A stretch of 64,000 nt of DNA from an uncultured Granulosicoccaceae bacterium (GCA_938007995.1 CALLLW010000016.1:20870-84869); one strand, 5' to 3'. Shown: positions 44,174-54,732, numbered from the stretch's first letter. Notes: a model not told the origin generated them from the letters alone. Numbers and translations: made by a program.

Positions 44174-46948
44174 ATGAGCGATACGATCAAATTTACCCTT
44201 GATGGTAAGGAAGTTACTGCAGCACCCGGTGAGTCAATCTGGGAGGTGGCAAAAAAGCAGGGCACGTTAATCCCGCATCTTTGTCACAAAGATGCTGAAG
44301 GTTATCGATCAGACGGTAACTGCCGCGCCTGTATGGTGGAAATTGAAGGCGAACGTGTTTTAGCTGCTTCGTGTATTCGAACACCCACGGAAGGCATGGT
44401 GGTTAACTCGCAAAATGAACGTTCGACCAATGCACGCAAAGTAGTGGTTGAGATGTTACTTGCAGATCAACCTGATCAGGATCAGGCGCACGACAAGTCA
44501 TCGCACTTCTGGAAGATGGCTGACATGCAAAACCTGTCGGAGAGTCGCTTTCCAAAGATCGAGGTAGAACGAGTACCGTTGCTTGATAGCTCGCATCTGG
44601 CCATGAGTGTCAATCTTGATGCATGTATTCACTGCAACCTTTGTGTACGTGCCTGTCGTGAAGTGCAGGTCAATGATGTGATCGGTATGTCCGGTCGTGG
44701 TCACGATGCCAAAATCACGTTTGATTTTGACGATCCAATGGGCGCTTCAACCTGCGTTGCCTGTGGCGAGTGTGTGCAAGCCTGTCCCACCGGTGCACTG
44801 ATGCCTGCTACCACTCTCGATGAACAGGGTGTGGGAGACAGTCAGGATTTTGATCGTGAGGTCAAAAGTGTTTGTCCTTACTGCGGCGTCGGTTGTCAGC
44901 TCTCTTTTAAGATCAAAGACGAAAAGATTGCCTGGGTCGATGGTATACAAGGGCCATCGAATGAAAACCGCTTATGTGTAAAAGGCCGCTTTGGTTTTGA
45001 CTATATCGAGCATCCACATCGGCTAACCAAACCATTGATTCGTCGTGATGATGCACCTGCTAAAGGTTTGAACGTTGATCCATCTAATCCGCTGACTCAC
45101 TTTCGTGAAGCCAGCTGGGAAGAAGCACTGGAAGTTGCAGGCAAAGGATTGTCTGACCTGCGCAGTGATAGCGGTAAGCGGGTGGCAGGTTTTGGATCGG
45201 CCAAGTGTTCCAATGAAGAGGCCTATCTCTTCCAGAAGTTTATTCGACAGGGCTTTCAGCACAATAATGTTGATCACTGCACCCGGCTTTGCCATGCGTC
45301 TTCAGTTGCTGCATTGCTTGAGAATGTCGGTAGTGGTGCAGTTACCGCTACCTTTAATGAAATTGAAAATGCCGATGTAGCGATTGTGATTGGTGCCAAC
45401 CCGACTGAAAACCATCCAGTCGCGGCAACCTACTTCAAGCAGTTTGCAAAGCGCGGCGGCAAGCTGATCGTGATGGATCCGAGGGGGCAGGGCCTGAAAC
45501 GGCACGCCGCCCACATGCTGCAGTTCCGACCCGGAACTGACGTTGCGATGCTCAATGCAATCATGAATGTGATTGTTGAAGAGAATTTATACGATGAACA
45601 GTACATCACCGGTTTCACTGAAAACTGGGCCGAGATGAAAGAGCACCTGAAAGGTTTTCCGCCTGAAAAGATGGCTGACCTGTGTGGCATTGGCGCTGAA
45701 ACCTTGCGTGAAGTAGCGCGTACCTTTGCCGGCGCTCAGGCGGCGATGATCTTCTGGGGTATGGGTGTCTCGCAACACATTCACGGTACTGATAACTCGC
45801 GCTGTCTGATCTCACTGGCACTGATGTGTGGTCAGGTGGGTCGACCGGGTTCAGGACTGCACCCGCTGCGTGGTCAAAACAATGTACAGGGTGCATCGGA
45901 TGCCGGTCTGATACCGATGTTCCTGCCCGATTATCAGTCTGTTTCTGATGAAGGTGTTCGCACTGCATTTCATGACATCTGGGGTACCGAAAGTATCGAC
46001 AGTGAGCGCGGTTTGACTGTTGTTGAAATTATGGATGCCGTGCACGATGGTGATATTCGTGGCATGTACGTACTGGGTGAAAACCCGGCCATGTCTGACC
46101 CCGATGTTGAACATGCGCGTGATGCACTGGCAAAGCTTGAGCATCTGGTGGTACAGGATATTTTCCTGACCGAAACCGCCAACTATGCCGATGTGATTTT
46201 GCCATCTTCAGCGTGGCCGGAAAAAACCGGTACGGTAACCAATACCAACAGACAGGTGCAGATGGGCCGACCGGCACTGTCGCCACCCGGTGAGGCAAAA
46301 GAAGACTGGTGGATAGTCGTGGAGCTTGCTAAACGTATCGGGCTTGACTGGAACTACACGCATCCCAAAGAAGTGTTTGCGGAAATGAAGATGTCGATGC
46401 AGTCGTTAAACAACATCACCTGGGAACGGCTTGAAAAGAGTGCGGTAACTTATCCTTCTTTGTCTGAAGATGATCCGGGACAGCCGATCGTATTTGGTGA
46501 TGGCTTCCCGCGTGCTGAAGGTCGTGCGCGCTTTACACCGGCAAAGATCACAGCCCCTGCGGAAACACCGGATGATGAATACCCGATGATTCTCACCACC
46601 GGACGACAACTGGAGCATTGGCATACAGGTTCAATGACGCGCCGTGCTGCAGTACTTGACTGGGCAGAGCCTGAAGCCAACGCTTCAATGCATCCCAAAA
46701 CACTGAGAAAGATGGGTGTTGAACCGGGTCAGATGATCAGCGTTGAAACCCGCCGCGGTGCAATCAACATCATGGCACGCGCTGATCGTGCTGTATCTGA
46801 AGACATGATCTTTATCCCTTTTGCCTATGTTGAGGCGGCAGCCAATGTGCTGACTAACCCGAGCCTCGATCCGTTTGGCAAAATTCCGGAGTTTAAATTT
46901 TCAGCGTGTCGTGTCAGTAAGGCACAAACGATGGAACAGGCCAGTTGA
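44174..46948 (+). CDS. fdsA: NAD-dependent formate dehydrogenase, catalytic molybdenum subunit
   Basis: The 924-residue protein has an N-terminal [2Fe-2S] domain (CHKDAEGYRSDGNCRACMVE), two ferredoxin-like clusters (CIHCNLCVRACREVQ and CVACGECVQACPTGAL), a [4Fe-4S] CPYCGVGCQL and a bis-MGD core. The metal ligand is Cys373 followed by His374 (RLCHASS), so it is a cysteine, not a selenocysteine, enzyme. GQNNVQGASD and a C-terminal molybdopterin domain (TTGRQLEHWHTGSMTRR) complete it. It oxidises formate to CO2. The start is 11 bases after the fused diaphorase subunit. The accessory fdsC and fdsD genes are not seen. Confidence 0.93.
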   Translation: MSDTIKFTLDGKEVTAAPGESIWEVAKKQGTLIPHLCHKDAEGYRSDGNCRACMVEIEGERVLAASCIRTPTEGMVVNSQNERSTNARKVVVEMLLADQPDQDQAHDKSSHFWKMADMQNLSESRFPKIEVERVPLLDSSHLAMSVNLDACIHCNLCVRACREVQVNDVIGMSGRGHDAKITFDFDDPMGASTCVACGECVQACPTGALMPATTLDEQGVGDSQDFDREVKSVCPYCGVGCQLSFKIKDEKIAWVDGIQGPSNENRLCVKGRFGFDYIEHPHRLTKPLIRRDDAPAKGLNVDPSNPLTHFREASWEEALEVAGKGLSDLRSDSGKRVAGFGSAKCSNEEAYLFQKFIRQGFQHNNVDHCTRLCHASSVAALLENVGSGAVTATFNEIENADVAIVIGANPTENHPVAATYFKQFAKRGGKLIVMDPRGQGLKRHAAHMLQFRPGTDVAMLNAIMNVIVEENLYDEQYITGFTENWAEMKEHLKGFPPEKMADLCGIGAETLREVARTFAGAQAAMIFWGMGVSQHIHGTDNSRCLISLALMCGQVGRPGSGLHPLRGQNNVQGASDAGLIPMFLPDYQSVSDEGVRTAFHDIWGTESIDSERGLTVVEIMDAVHDGDIRGMYVLGENPAMSDPDVEHARDALAKLEHLVVQDIFLTETANYADVILPSSAWPEKTGTVTNTNRQVQMGRPALSPPGEAKEDWWIVVELAKRIGLDWNYTHPKEVFAEMKMSMQSLNNITWERLEKSAVTYPSLSEDDPGQPIVFGDGFPRAEGRARFTPAKITAPAETPDDEYPMILTTGRQLEHWHTGSMTRRAAVLDWAEPEANASMHPKTLRKMGVEPGQMISVETRRGAINIMARADRAVSEDMIFIPFAYVEAAANVLTNPSLDPFGKIPEFKFSACRVSKAQTMEQAS

Positions 46949-47034
46949 CTCAAAAGCGTTAAGCAAAAAACCATTGGCGGCAAAGACCGGCCAATACTAT
47001 AAAATCACCACACCACAAGAGGCACAGGAAACCA

Positions 47035-48711
47035 ATGGCAGTAAAGACCGATATAGAAATTGCACGCGAAGCCAGCAAACGACCGATACTTGAAATCGGT
47101 GACAAGCTCGGTATTCCTTCTGAGTCATTAGTGCCCTACGGACACGATAAGGCAAAAGTTTCGGCAGAGTTCATCAAAGCGCAGCAATCTAAAGAAGACG
47201 GTAAGCTGATTCTTGTTACGGCAATTAACCCGACTCCTGCAGGTGAAGGTAAAACAACCACAACGGTAGGCCTTGGTGATGGTCTGAATGCGATTGGCAA
47301 AAACGCGATGATCTGTATTCGTGAAGCGTCGCTTGGACCGTGTTTTGGTATGAAAGGGGGCGCAGCAGGTGGTGGTTACGCTCAGGTCGTGCCGATGGAA
47401 GAAATGAATCTGCACTTCACCGGTGATTTTCATGCAATTACCTCAGCGCATAACCTGTTGTCCGCAATGATTGATAATCATATCTATTGGGGTAACGCGC
47501 TTGAGATCGATTCGCGCCGCGTAACATGGCGACGAGTGCTTGATATGAATGATCGTGCGCTGCGACAAATCACCACCAGTCTGGGTGGTGCGACCAATGG
47601 TTTTCCACGCGAAGCGGGTTTTGATATCACTGTCGCTTCAGAGGTGATGGCGATTCTTTGTTTAGCCAATGACCTCGATGATCTTGAAAAAAGACTTGGC
47701 GATATTATCGTTGCCTACCGACGTGACAAAACACCAATCTACTGTCGTGATATTAAAGCAGACGGTGCAATGACTGTGTTGCTTAAAGATGCGATGCAGC
47801 CGAATCTGGTACAGACACTCGAAAACAATCCAGCCTTTGTGCATGGTGGCCCGTTTGCCAATATCGCTCACGGTTGTAATACCGTTATCGCAACTAAAAC
47901 GGCACTTAAGCTCGCCGACTATGTAGTCACAGAAGCAGGTTTTGGTTCAGATCTCGGTGCTGAAAAGTTTCTTGATATCAAGTGCCGCAAAGCGGGTATT
48001 GCACCTTCTGCAGTGGTATTGGTGGCAACTATCCGTGCCATGAAGATGAATGGCGGTGTCGCCAAAGAAGATCTCAACGAAGAAAATGTTAAGGCGGTAG
48101 AGGAAGGTTGCGCCAACCTTGGTCGCCACATTGAAAATCTGAATCGATTCGGTGTCCCTGTAGTGGTTGCGATCAATCACTTCACTCTCGATACTGATGC
48201 AGAGATTGCAGCCTGTCAGAACTTTGTAAAGTCGCAGGGCACAGAAGCGATTGTTTGCAAGCACTGGGCTGATGGATCTGCAGGTACCAAAGATCTTGCC
48301 AACAAGGTTGTCAGCATCATTGATGAAGGTAAAGCCAACTTCCAAACGCTTTATCCAGATGAAATGCCGCTGATGGAAAAGATCGAAACTATTGCCAAGA
48401 AGATCTACCGCGCAGATGAGGTGATTGCTGACGCTGCCGTGCTCGAACAGCTGAAAGCCTGGGAAGAGGCAGGTTACGGTAATTTGCCGGTGTGTATTGC
48501 CAAAACCCAGTATTCATTCAGCACAGATCCAAACCTGCGTGGTGCACCAACAGGGCACACAATTCCGATCCGTGAAGTACGATTGTCAGCAGGTGCCGGA
48601 TTTATCGTTGCTGTCTGTGGTGCAATCATGACGATGCCGGGTCTGCCGCGTCAGCCTGCTGCGGAAGTAATCAAGCTTAATGATGCCGGTGAGATCGAAG
48701 GCTTGTTCTAG
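47035..48711 (+). CDS. fhs: formate--tetrahydrofolate ligase
   Basis: The 558-residue enzyme makes 10-formyl-tetrahydrofolate from formate, ATP and tetrahydrofolate. The P-loop [18 protein letters not shown] starts at residue 67, and [33 protein letters not shown] and [13 protein letters not shown] are family blocks. It starts 86 bases after the formate dehydrogenase subunit with AGGAAA before the ATG. A terminator follows the stop. Placement with formate dehydrogenase suggests the cell can either oxidise formate or send it into one-carbon metabolism. Confidence 0.96.
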   Translation: MAVKTDIEIAREASKRPILEIGDKLGIPSESLVPYGHDKAKVSAEFIKAQQSKEDGKLILVTAINPTPAGEGKTTTTVGLGDGLNAIGKNAMICIREASLGPCFGMKGGAAGGGYAQVVPMEEMNLHFTGDFHAITSAHNLLSAMIDNHIYWGNALEIDSRRVTWRRVLDMNDRALRQITTSLGGATNGFPREAGFDITVASEVMAILCLANDLDDLEKRLGDIIVAYRRDKTPIYCRDIKADGAMTVLLKDAMQPNLVQTLENNPAFVHGGPFANIAHGCNTVIATKTALKLADYVVTEAGFGSDLGAEKFLDIKCRKAGIAPSAVVLVATIRAMKMNGGVAKEDLNEENVKAVEEGCANLGRHIENLNRFGVPVVVAINHFTLDTDAEIAACQNFVKSQGTEAIVCKHWADGSAGTKDLANKVVSIIDEGKANFQTLYPDEMPLMEKIETIAKKIYRADEVIADAAVLEQLKAWEEAGYGNLPVCIAKTQYSFSTDPNLRGAPTGHTIPIREVRLSAGAGFIVAVCGAIMTMPGLPRQPAAEVIKLNDAGEIEGLF

Positions 48712-48737
48712 TTGTTATCAGATGTAGGTGTTTCAAA

Positions 48738-48766
48738 AAAGCGCAGCATTATGCTGTGCTTTTTTA
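48738..48766 (+). terminator. rho-independent terminator after fhs
   Basis: AGCGCAGCA and TGCTGTGCT form a stem (one G-T pair) with a small loop around 48749-48751, flanked by A6 before and T6 after, so it can work in both directions. Confidence 0.8.
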
Positions 48767-48901
48767 TACGTGTTGCGTTTTTATAACTGCCCCTGCGTCA
48801 GTATCATACTGATTGATCAATATCACGTTCACAGCTGTCCACTGTTGCTGATAAAATGATGGCATAAACACTCGCAGTTCGAACCCGGGAAAGACTGAGC
48901 T

Positions 48902-50491
48902 ATGCAGTTTGGAGAATTTCCAATTGAAGAGTGCGAAAATTGCATTCTTGCGCACAGTCAGCTGATCAATGGTGAACGCATCTCCAAGGGTACGCTGCTT
49001 ACCAGTGACCTAATCGAAGTGTTTGTAAGCGACGGTTACCAGGCTCTGGTTGTAGCGCGTTTAGACGCAGATGATGTCGAAGAGAATGCTGCGGCAACAC
49101 AGCTTGCCAGGTTCATTGCAGGAAATGGCACCCGGCTTGAGAAAGCACATACCGGCAGAGTGAATATCTATGCAAAGGTAGATGGATTGCTCGACTACAA
49201 TCCGGCATCAGTCATTGCAGTCAATAGCGTCAGTTCAGCAATTACCTGTGCGGTGATCGCTGCTGATCAGTGGGTGCTTGCCGGTCGCATGATTGGTTCG
49301 GTAAAGATTATCCCGTATGCAGTGCCTGCACAAGACATTGGTCATGCAATCGATGCAGCAACACCGATGCAAGTGCATTCGCCGGTACCTAAGTCAGTGG
49401 TCTTGATACAAACGACTTTGCCATCCATCAAGAAAAAAGTGCTTGAAAAGACCGAGCGTGTGACAAGGCAGCGAATAGAGGCACGAAGTGCTGAGCTGAC
49501 AGTGCAGCATCACTGCGAACATCGTATTGATGAGCTGAGTCGGGTGATTGAAGAATCCATACAGGCGATCCCGGATCTTGTGTTAATTGTTGGCGCGTCT
49601 GCGATTAGTGATCAGTGCGATGTCATACCAGCAGCGGTGGAATCTGTGGGTGGTCAAGTCCAAAGGCTCGGTTTGCCGGTAGATCCGGGAAATCTTTTGA
49701 TGATGGCAGATTACAATGGCACGACAGTACTGGGACTACCGGGCTGTGCCAGATCGCCCAGGCACAATGGCCTTGATCTGTTACTGGACAGACTGGTGTG
49801 TAACATCGATATCACGGATGACTGGTTGAACAGTTTGTGCATTGGTGGTTTGCTCAGTGAAGCCCATGATCGGCCCCAGCCAAGAGTTGCAGCAGTATCA
49901 GATATCCCAGGTACAGCTCGCATTGCCGCGTTGATGCTTGCTGCGGGCTCCTCCCGTAGAGCGGGTTATGTCAACAAGCTCCTCCATCCTTTTAATGAAA
50001 AGCCCATGGTATGCGCAGTGCTTGAATCAGTGTTGGCGAGCCGTGTGACAGAAAGTCTGGTGGTTACCGGCTATCAAGCCGATCAAGTTGAGCAAGCGTT
50101 GCAAAGCTATGATGTACCATTCTGTCACTGCCCGAGGTATGCCGAAGGTATGGCGCATACCATTGCAGCAGGGGTATCGCGCTTGCAGGACTTTGATGCT
50201 GTTATTGTTTGCCTTGGTGATATGCCACATATCACAGCGAACACGATCAACCAACTGGTTGAATCACAGGACAATCCGTCGGACAAAATTATCGTACCAG
50301 TGCACCGTGGTGTTAGAGGTAATCCGGTGATGGTTGGACGAACCTTTTTTGACTCTTTGTTGCAGAATGAAGGCGACAATGGTGCCCGGTTTCTAATCAG
50401 GCAATATCCTGATCAGCTGATTGAAGTTGAAATTGATGATGCATCAATCCTGCAGGACTACGACACCCGGGATGCACTGAATACCCTTTGA
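48902..50491 (+). CDS. fused molybdopterin-binding (MoeA-like) and MobA/MocA-like nucleotidyltransferase protein
   Basis: The 529-residue protein has two parts. Residues 1-~335 resemble the MoeA/MoaB-type molybdopterin-binding region (GERISKGTLL, DLVLIVGASAISDQCDVIPAAVESVGG, ADYNGTTVLGLPGCARSP). Residues ~340-529 are an NTP-transferase domain: AALMLAAGSSRRAGYVNKLL, VVTGYQAD, VCLGDMPHI and VHRGVRGNPVMVGR, as in MocA/MobA. It would attach CMP or GMP to molybdopterin for an Mo enzyme. Formate dehydrogenase lies two genes upstream. modA starts inside its stop codon (ATGA overlap), tying it to molybdenum. Confidence 0.85.
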   Translation: MQFGEFPIEECENCILAHSQLINGERISKGTLLTSDLIEVFVSDGYQALVVARLDADDVEENAAATQLARFIAGNGTRLEKAHTGRVNIYAKVDGLLDYNPASVIAVNSVSSAITCAVIAADQWVLAGRMIGSVKIIPYAVPAQDIGHAIDAATPMQVHSPVPKSVVLIQTTLPSIKKKVLEKTERVTRQRIEARSAELTVQHHCEHRIDELSRVIEESIQAIPDLVLIVGASAISDQCDVIPAAVESVGGQVQRLGLPVDPGNLLMMADYNGTTVLGLPGCARSPRHNGLDLLLDRLVCNIDITDDWLNSLCIGGLLSEAHDRPQPRVAAVSDIPGTARIAALMLAAGSSRRAGYVNKLLHPFNEKPMVCAVLESVLASRVTESLVVTGYQADQVEQALQSYDVPFCHCPRYAEGMAHTIAAGVSRLQDFDAVIVCLGDMPHITANTINQLVESQDNPSDKIIVPVHRGVRGNPVMVGRTFFDSLLQNEGDNGARFLIRQYPDQLIEVEIDDASILQDYDTRDALNTL

Positions 50492-51273
50492 TGCTTAGAC
50501 CTGTGTTCTTGTTTAAATTATTAGTTGTTCTGGTTTTACTGCCGGTATCAGTGGCGATCCACGCCAATGTTGTGCGAGTGGCTGCTGCATCATCTTTGCA
50601 ATTTGCATTGAATGAAGTAGTTGAAGCCTATGTGAAAGACACCGGTCGAACAGCGCCGCAAATTGTCTATGGATCTTCCGGTAACCTTTATCGTCAAATT
50701 CTGCAGGGTGCACCGTTTGAATTATTCTTTTCAGCGCGCAGTGAACTGACACGACAGTTAACAGAAAAATATAAAGCTGAACAAAATTCGGGTATTGATG
50801 GCAGCGACTTGCTTGGCACTGGCAGACTGGTTCTGCTATCTGCCAGTCCATTTACCGTTGATGCAGGCTTAAGTGACTTTATTCAAAAAAAAATCATTGA
50901 TCGTAAAGTTAAATTCGCCATAGCCAACCCTGCACATGCGCCTTATGGTCGTGCAGCAAAGGAAGTACTGCAGTCCTTGCAGCTTTGGCAAGCGGTACAG
51001 CCAGGCCTGATCAATGGTGAGCAGGTATCGCAGGCGACCCGGTTTGTTGTTAGTGGAGCATCGCCTTTTGGTCTGGTCTCGTTGTCACTGGCGCTGTCGC
51101 CGACGATTGCTAACACTACTCACTACCAGTTGATTGATCGTGATTTACACCAGCCGATTGAGCACACCATGCTGCGGTTAAATGCGGCCTCCACCGCTGC
51201 TAAAGATTTTTATCAATTTGTTTTGAACAGTGAGCGATCGGACGAGATCTTGAGGCGTTACGGTTTTCGCTAG
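50488..51273 (+). CDS. modA: molybdate ABC transporter substrate-binding protein
   Basis: The 261-residue protein has a signal peptide (LFKLLVVLVLLPVSVAIHA) and the ModA pattern: VRVAAASSLQFALNEVVEAY, QIVYGSSGNLYRQILQGAPFELFFSA and FAIANPAHAPYGRAAKEVL. It binds molybdate or tungstate in the periplasm. Its start overlaps the preceding cofactor gene by four bases. modB and modC lie 4-6 kb downstream on different strands, so the transporter operon is split. Confidence 0.92.
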   Translation: MMLRPVFLFKLLVVLVLLPVSVAIHANVVRVAAASSLQFALNEVVEAYVKDTGRTAPQIVYGSSGNLYRQILQGAPFELFFSARSELTRQLTEKYKAEQNSGIDGSDLLGTGRLVLLSASPFTVDAGLSDFIQKKIIDRKVKFAIANPAHAPYGRAAKEVLQSLQLWQAVQPGLINGEQVSQATRFVVSGASPFGLVSLSLALSPTIANTTHYQLIDRDLHQPIEHTMLRLNAASTAAKDFYQFVLNSERSDEILRRYGFR

Positions 51274-51524
51274 TACAAAGAAGCACAAAATTGATCTATG
51301 TTTTAGTTGACAAAGCAATATCAGGCCTGATTTGGCAGCGCCAATTGCTGTCCAAATGGTAAATAGTTATTAACGAGATGAAAATTTACTTGCAAAGTAC
51401 GCCAGAGTTCACTATTTTGTCATGACGTAATCAACTATCTGGCTGCGCTTTTGCGTTACCGGGTTCTGTAAGTTGCTTTCTTCTTGAGCCCCCACCAGGC
51501 CATACCCAGGATTGGAGTTTTGTT

Positions 51525-53021
51525 TTGAACAAACAGATTTATTTGCCTCTGCTTTGCGCACTTAGCGTATCTGCCTGTGGCGGTAGCAGTAGTGAGCCCG
51601 CAGAAAATACTGACGGTACCAGCATTGTTGCTATCAACGTGGGCGACACTGCTAACAATGATCCAGTAAGCGGCACCGTTAATGATGTTGCTACAAGCTC
51701 TGATGCAGACACTGATGCCATTGCTGACGAGAGCACAGGTGCTGTTGACAATATGCAAGAGGTTGTTGATAACGGCCCTGATACTAGTGTCGCGATGGAA
51801 GTGACTGATACCACTGATGCCGATCCTGTGGATCAGGTTGAGTCAACAGACAGTGGTGACACTGACAACACAGAGACAGTTGCCGCCACCGATCCTGAAA
51901 ATGTATCAAATGCGCTGCTCGCACCACGCGGTTTACTTGATACAGCGCAGCCGGTTTTTGTCTGGCCAGCGGTGGCAAACGCTGAAGAGTATAAAATTGT
52001 TGTTAAGGATGAGGGTCAAAGTGGCTATGCCCGAACCCTTGATCCAGTTGCAGCAAACTGCCAGACTGGTGAGGGCATGTGTAGTGCTTCTACCTCATTG
52101 GCGTACTTCGATAATCACCTGGACTGGTATGTTGAATCGACAGTTAATGGTGCGCCGGGTCCGGTCTCTGAAACTTATAGTATCACTACTCCGTTCTCAG
52201 AGAATATGCAGCCGATTCTCTCAAACACGATTGATGAATGTGAAGCCTGGGCAGCAGTGGCTTACGACAAATACGTTGTACTAAATAACCAGTGGAACTC
52301 AAGAGTCATGTCGAGTGACAGCTGGTCGCAGATTATCAATGTGACTGAAAACGCCAACGGCACAGTTACTCCAGCATGGTCTTATGACTGGCTGGGACAG
52401 TTTGAAACCAACACACAATTTGGGGAGTTTGAAGTTAAGGCTTATCCTGAAGTGTTGTATGGTCCAAAGCTGGGCACGCATGTATCCGGCACCAAAGAAG
52501 AAACCGGCTTGCCGGCAAAGGTATCAGAGCTGCCGGAGTTTGTGGTTGATTATGACTTCAGTGAAACTCTTGATGAGGATGCCGAGCGCAATGTGGCACT
52601 GGAGTCATTCTTTCATGATTCCGATGACATACGTGGACCGTGTGACTTTGATGAAAACGGCAATCGTACAGATAACCGCGTTTACGAGATGATGATCTGG
52701 GTAAATAACCCGACTATCAGAACTCCGGGTGATCTGGCACTAACCGGCGTTATGGTCGACAACAAGCTCTGGAATGTATACATCAAGCCCAGAAGCAACA
52801 AACACTATATTGCGTTTACAGCGCAAACCCCGTCGACCAGCGGCACAATAAACTGGAAGCGATTCGTTGAATGGACGCGCGACTGGACAGCAGAAAACGC
52901 AGAAGCACTGGAGATTGATATTCTTGAGCCTGAGTACTACATGGGTGCAATCGAAATCGGCACCGAGATGTGGTGGGGTTCTGGTAGCTTCACTCTGAAC
53001 AACTTTGAAGTCCGGTTTTAA
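51525..53021 (+). CDS. GH12-like glycoside hydrolase lipoprotein
   Basis: The 498-residue product has a lipoprotein signal (LPLLCALSVSACGG), a Thr/Asp/Glu-rich linker to about residue 125, a fibronectin-like segment (LLAPRGLLDTAQPVFVWPAV) and a C-terminal ~270-residue region. That region carries YEMMIWVNN (Glu388), LWNVYIKP and GTEMWWGSG (Glu481), which match the nucleophile and acid/base blocks of glycoside hydrolase family 12 (endoglucanase/xyloglucanase). The start is TTG 51525 with GGAG eight bases upstream. A terminator follows. The xylose isomerase gene downstream would suit use of xylose released from such glucans. The family call is by remembered motif only. Confidence 0.65.
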   Translation: MNKQIYLPLLCALSVSACGGSSSEPAENTDGTSIVAINVGDTANNDPVSGTVNDVATSSDADTDAIADESTGAVDNMQEVVDNGPDTSVAMEVTDTTDADPVDQVESTDSGDTDNTETVAATDPENVSNALLAPRGLLDTAQPVFVWPAVANAEEYKIVVKDEGQSGYARTLDPVAANCQTGEGMCSASTSLAYFDNHLDWYVESTVNGAPGPVSETYSITTPFSENMQPILSNTIDECEAWAAVAYDKYVVLNNQWNSRVMSSDSWSQIINVTENANGTVTPAWSYDWLGQFETNTQFGEFEVKAYPEVLYGPKLGTHVSGTKEETGLPAKVSELPEFVVDYDFSETLDEDAERNVALESFFHDSDDIRGPCDFDENGNRTDNRVYEMMIWVNNPTIRTPGDLALTGVMVDNKLWNVYIKPRSNKHYIAFTAQTPSTSGTINWKRFVEWTRDWTAENAEALEIDILEPEYYMGAIEIGTEMWWGSGSFTLNNFEVRF

Positions 53022-53413
53022 CCCGGTGCAATCGAGCCAGGTCTGCAACCCGGCTAAAAATTAGTGAGTAAAGATTGCCGGCGCAAGCCGGCAATTTTAT
53101 TTCTGGACTGTGCGGAAAGTTCGGTAACAAACTTTTCACAGCCACAGTCGGCTGAGCTTGCGCAAAAAAACGCAGGCACAGCAGGGCATGCGTTGAGCCA
53201 TTTTTTATCAACTATGGTTAACGCGGCTATGGCGGCTATGGCGAAGACAAAGTGTTACCGAACTTTCCAAACAGCCTACTCAGCACAGGCAGCTCACCTG
53301 TCGCTTTAGTTTTGCTTAAGTTGTTGTTTTCAGTCGCCTCGTGCGCGACAATCAGTACTCTTGCAAATCCCCCGATTAGTCTTTTTGGATAAGACTATAG
53401 AGAGCAGAGAACA
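53022..53413. other. spacer between GH12-like gene and xylA
   Basis: Beyond the terminator, no gene is supported; the 81-codon frame over 53064-53309 starts inside the terminator and shows no domain. A 9-bp duplication (GCGGCTATG at 53223-53231 and 53232-53240) and a small inverted repeat (AGTCTT at 53376-53381, AAGACT at 53389-53394) lie in it. The inverted repeat is 20 bases before the xylA start and could be an operator. Confidence 0.45.
53074..53100 (+). terminator. rho-independent terminator after GH12-like gene
   Basis: ATTGCCGG (53074-53081) and CCGGCAAT (53088-53095) form a perfect 8-bp stem around CGCAAG, followed by TTTTAT. Confidence 0.85.
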
Positions 53414-54709
53414 ATGACAGATTTCTTTCAAGATCTAAAACCACTGCAGTTTGATCCTAACGGCGGCGATCTTTGTTTTCGCCACTACAACCCTGATGAA
53501 ATGCTGATGGGCAAGCGCATGGAGGACCATCTGCGCTTTGCGGTAGCCTACTGGCATTCCTTTGCATGGCCGGGTGGAGATCCGTTTGGTGGCCAGACGT
53601 TTGAGCGGCCCTGGTTTGGTGAAACCATGGAGCTGGCCCGTCTTAAAGCCGATGTTGCATTTGAGATGTTTGAAATTCTGAATGTACCGTTTTTCTGTTG
53701 GCACGATGCGGACATTCGTCCGGAAGGAAGTACGTTTGCCGAGGGCCGTCGAAACTTTGAAGAGATTGTTGAGTACATTCAATCGAAGATGGAATCGAGT
53801 GAAACACGGTTGCTGTGGGGCACAGCCAACATGTTCAGTCACCGTCGCTTTATGGCGGGCGCTGCAACCAATCCTGATCCGGATGTATTCGCCTGGTGCG
53901 CAGCAACAGTAAAGCTGTGTATTGATGCAACCCATAAGCTTGGTGGACAAAATTACGTGTTATGGGGTGGCCGTGAAGGCTATGAAACCTTATTGAACAC
54001 TGACCTTAAGCGCGAGCGCCAGCAAGCTGGTCGCTTTCTGCAGATGGTAGTCGAATACAAACACAAGATCGGATTTGACGGTGCAATCCTTGTAGAGCCT
54101 AAGCCACAGGAGCCTTCCAAGCATCAGTACGATTATGACGTAGCGACGGTTTACGGCTTTTTAAAAGAGTTCGGTCTTGAAGATGAAGTGAAGATGAACA
54201 TTGAGCAGGGCCATGCGATTCTTGCTGGTCATTCCTTTGAACATGAACTGGCGCTGGCTTCTTCGTTGGGTATCTTTGGATCAATTGATATGAATCGTAA
54301 TGACTATCAATCGGGCTGGGATACCGATCAGTTTCCAAACAATGTACCGGAAGTTGCACTTGCCTATTATGAGGTACTAAAGGCGGGTGGTTTCAGCACC
54401 GGTGGGACTAACTTTGACGCCAAGCTCCGTCGCCAGTCGCTCGATCCTGTGGATCTGATAGCAGGTCATGCAGGTGCGATGGATATCTGTGCGCGTGGTT
54501 TTAAAGCCGCAGTGCAAATGCTGGAAGACGGTACGCTTGAATCCATGCGGGCAGACAGATACTCCGGTTGGAATTCACCAGAGGCGCAGCAAATGCTCGG
54601 TGGTGATCTGGTCAGTGCAGCCGAGCGAGTGGAAGCGGAAGGTATCGATCCTGTGCCTCGCTCCGGCAGGCAGGAGATTCTCGAGAATATTGTTAATCGG
54701 TTTGTGTAA
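53414..54709 (+). CDS. xylA: xylose isomerase
   Basis: XylA interconverts xylose and xylulose. The 431-residue product is of the class II length. It has [33 protein letters not shown] with the catalytic His, [34 protein letters not shown] with metal-binding residues, [18 protein letters not shown] and [19 protein letters not shown]. No xylulokinase, xylose transporter or XylR is nearby, so the pathway must be completed elsewhere. It converges on modB. Confidence 0.96.
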   Translation: MTDFFQDLKPLQFDPNGGDLCFRHYNPDEMLMGKRMEDHLRFAVAYWHSFAWPGGDPFGGQTFERPWFGETMELARLKADVAFEMFEILNVPFFCWHDADIRPEGSTFAEGRRNFEEIVEYIQSKMESSETRLLWGTANMFSHRRFMAGAATNPDPDVFAWCAATVKLCIDATHKLGGQNYVLWGGREGYETLLNTDLKRERQQAGRFLQMVVEYKHKIGFDGAILVEPKPQEPSKHQYDYDVATVYGFLKEFGLEDEVKMNIEQGHAILAGHSFEHELALASSLGIFGSIDMNRNDYQSGWDTDQFPNNVPEVALAYYEVLKAGGFSTGGTNFDAKLRRQSLDPVDLIAGHAGAMDICARGFKAAVQMLEDGTLESMRADRYSGWNSPEAQQMLGGDLVSAAERVEAEGIDPVPRSGRQEILENIVNRFV

Positions 54710-54732
54710 AACGCTGTTTATATCGCTGCAAT

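Noticed and set aside
44174..46948. Selenocysteine formate dehydrogenase
   Set aside because: The metal ligand codon is TGC (Cys373); no in-frame TGA is read through.
51817..52284. 155-codon second forward frame in the GH12-like gene
   Set aside because: It is a shadow of the lipoprotein linker and domain start, with no recognisable motif.
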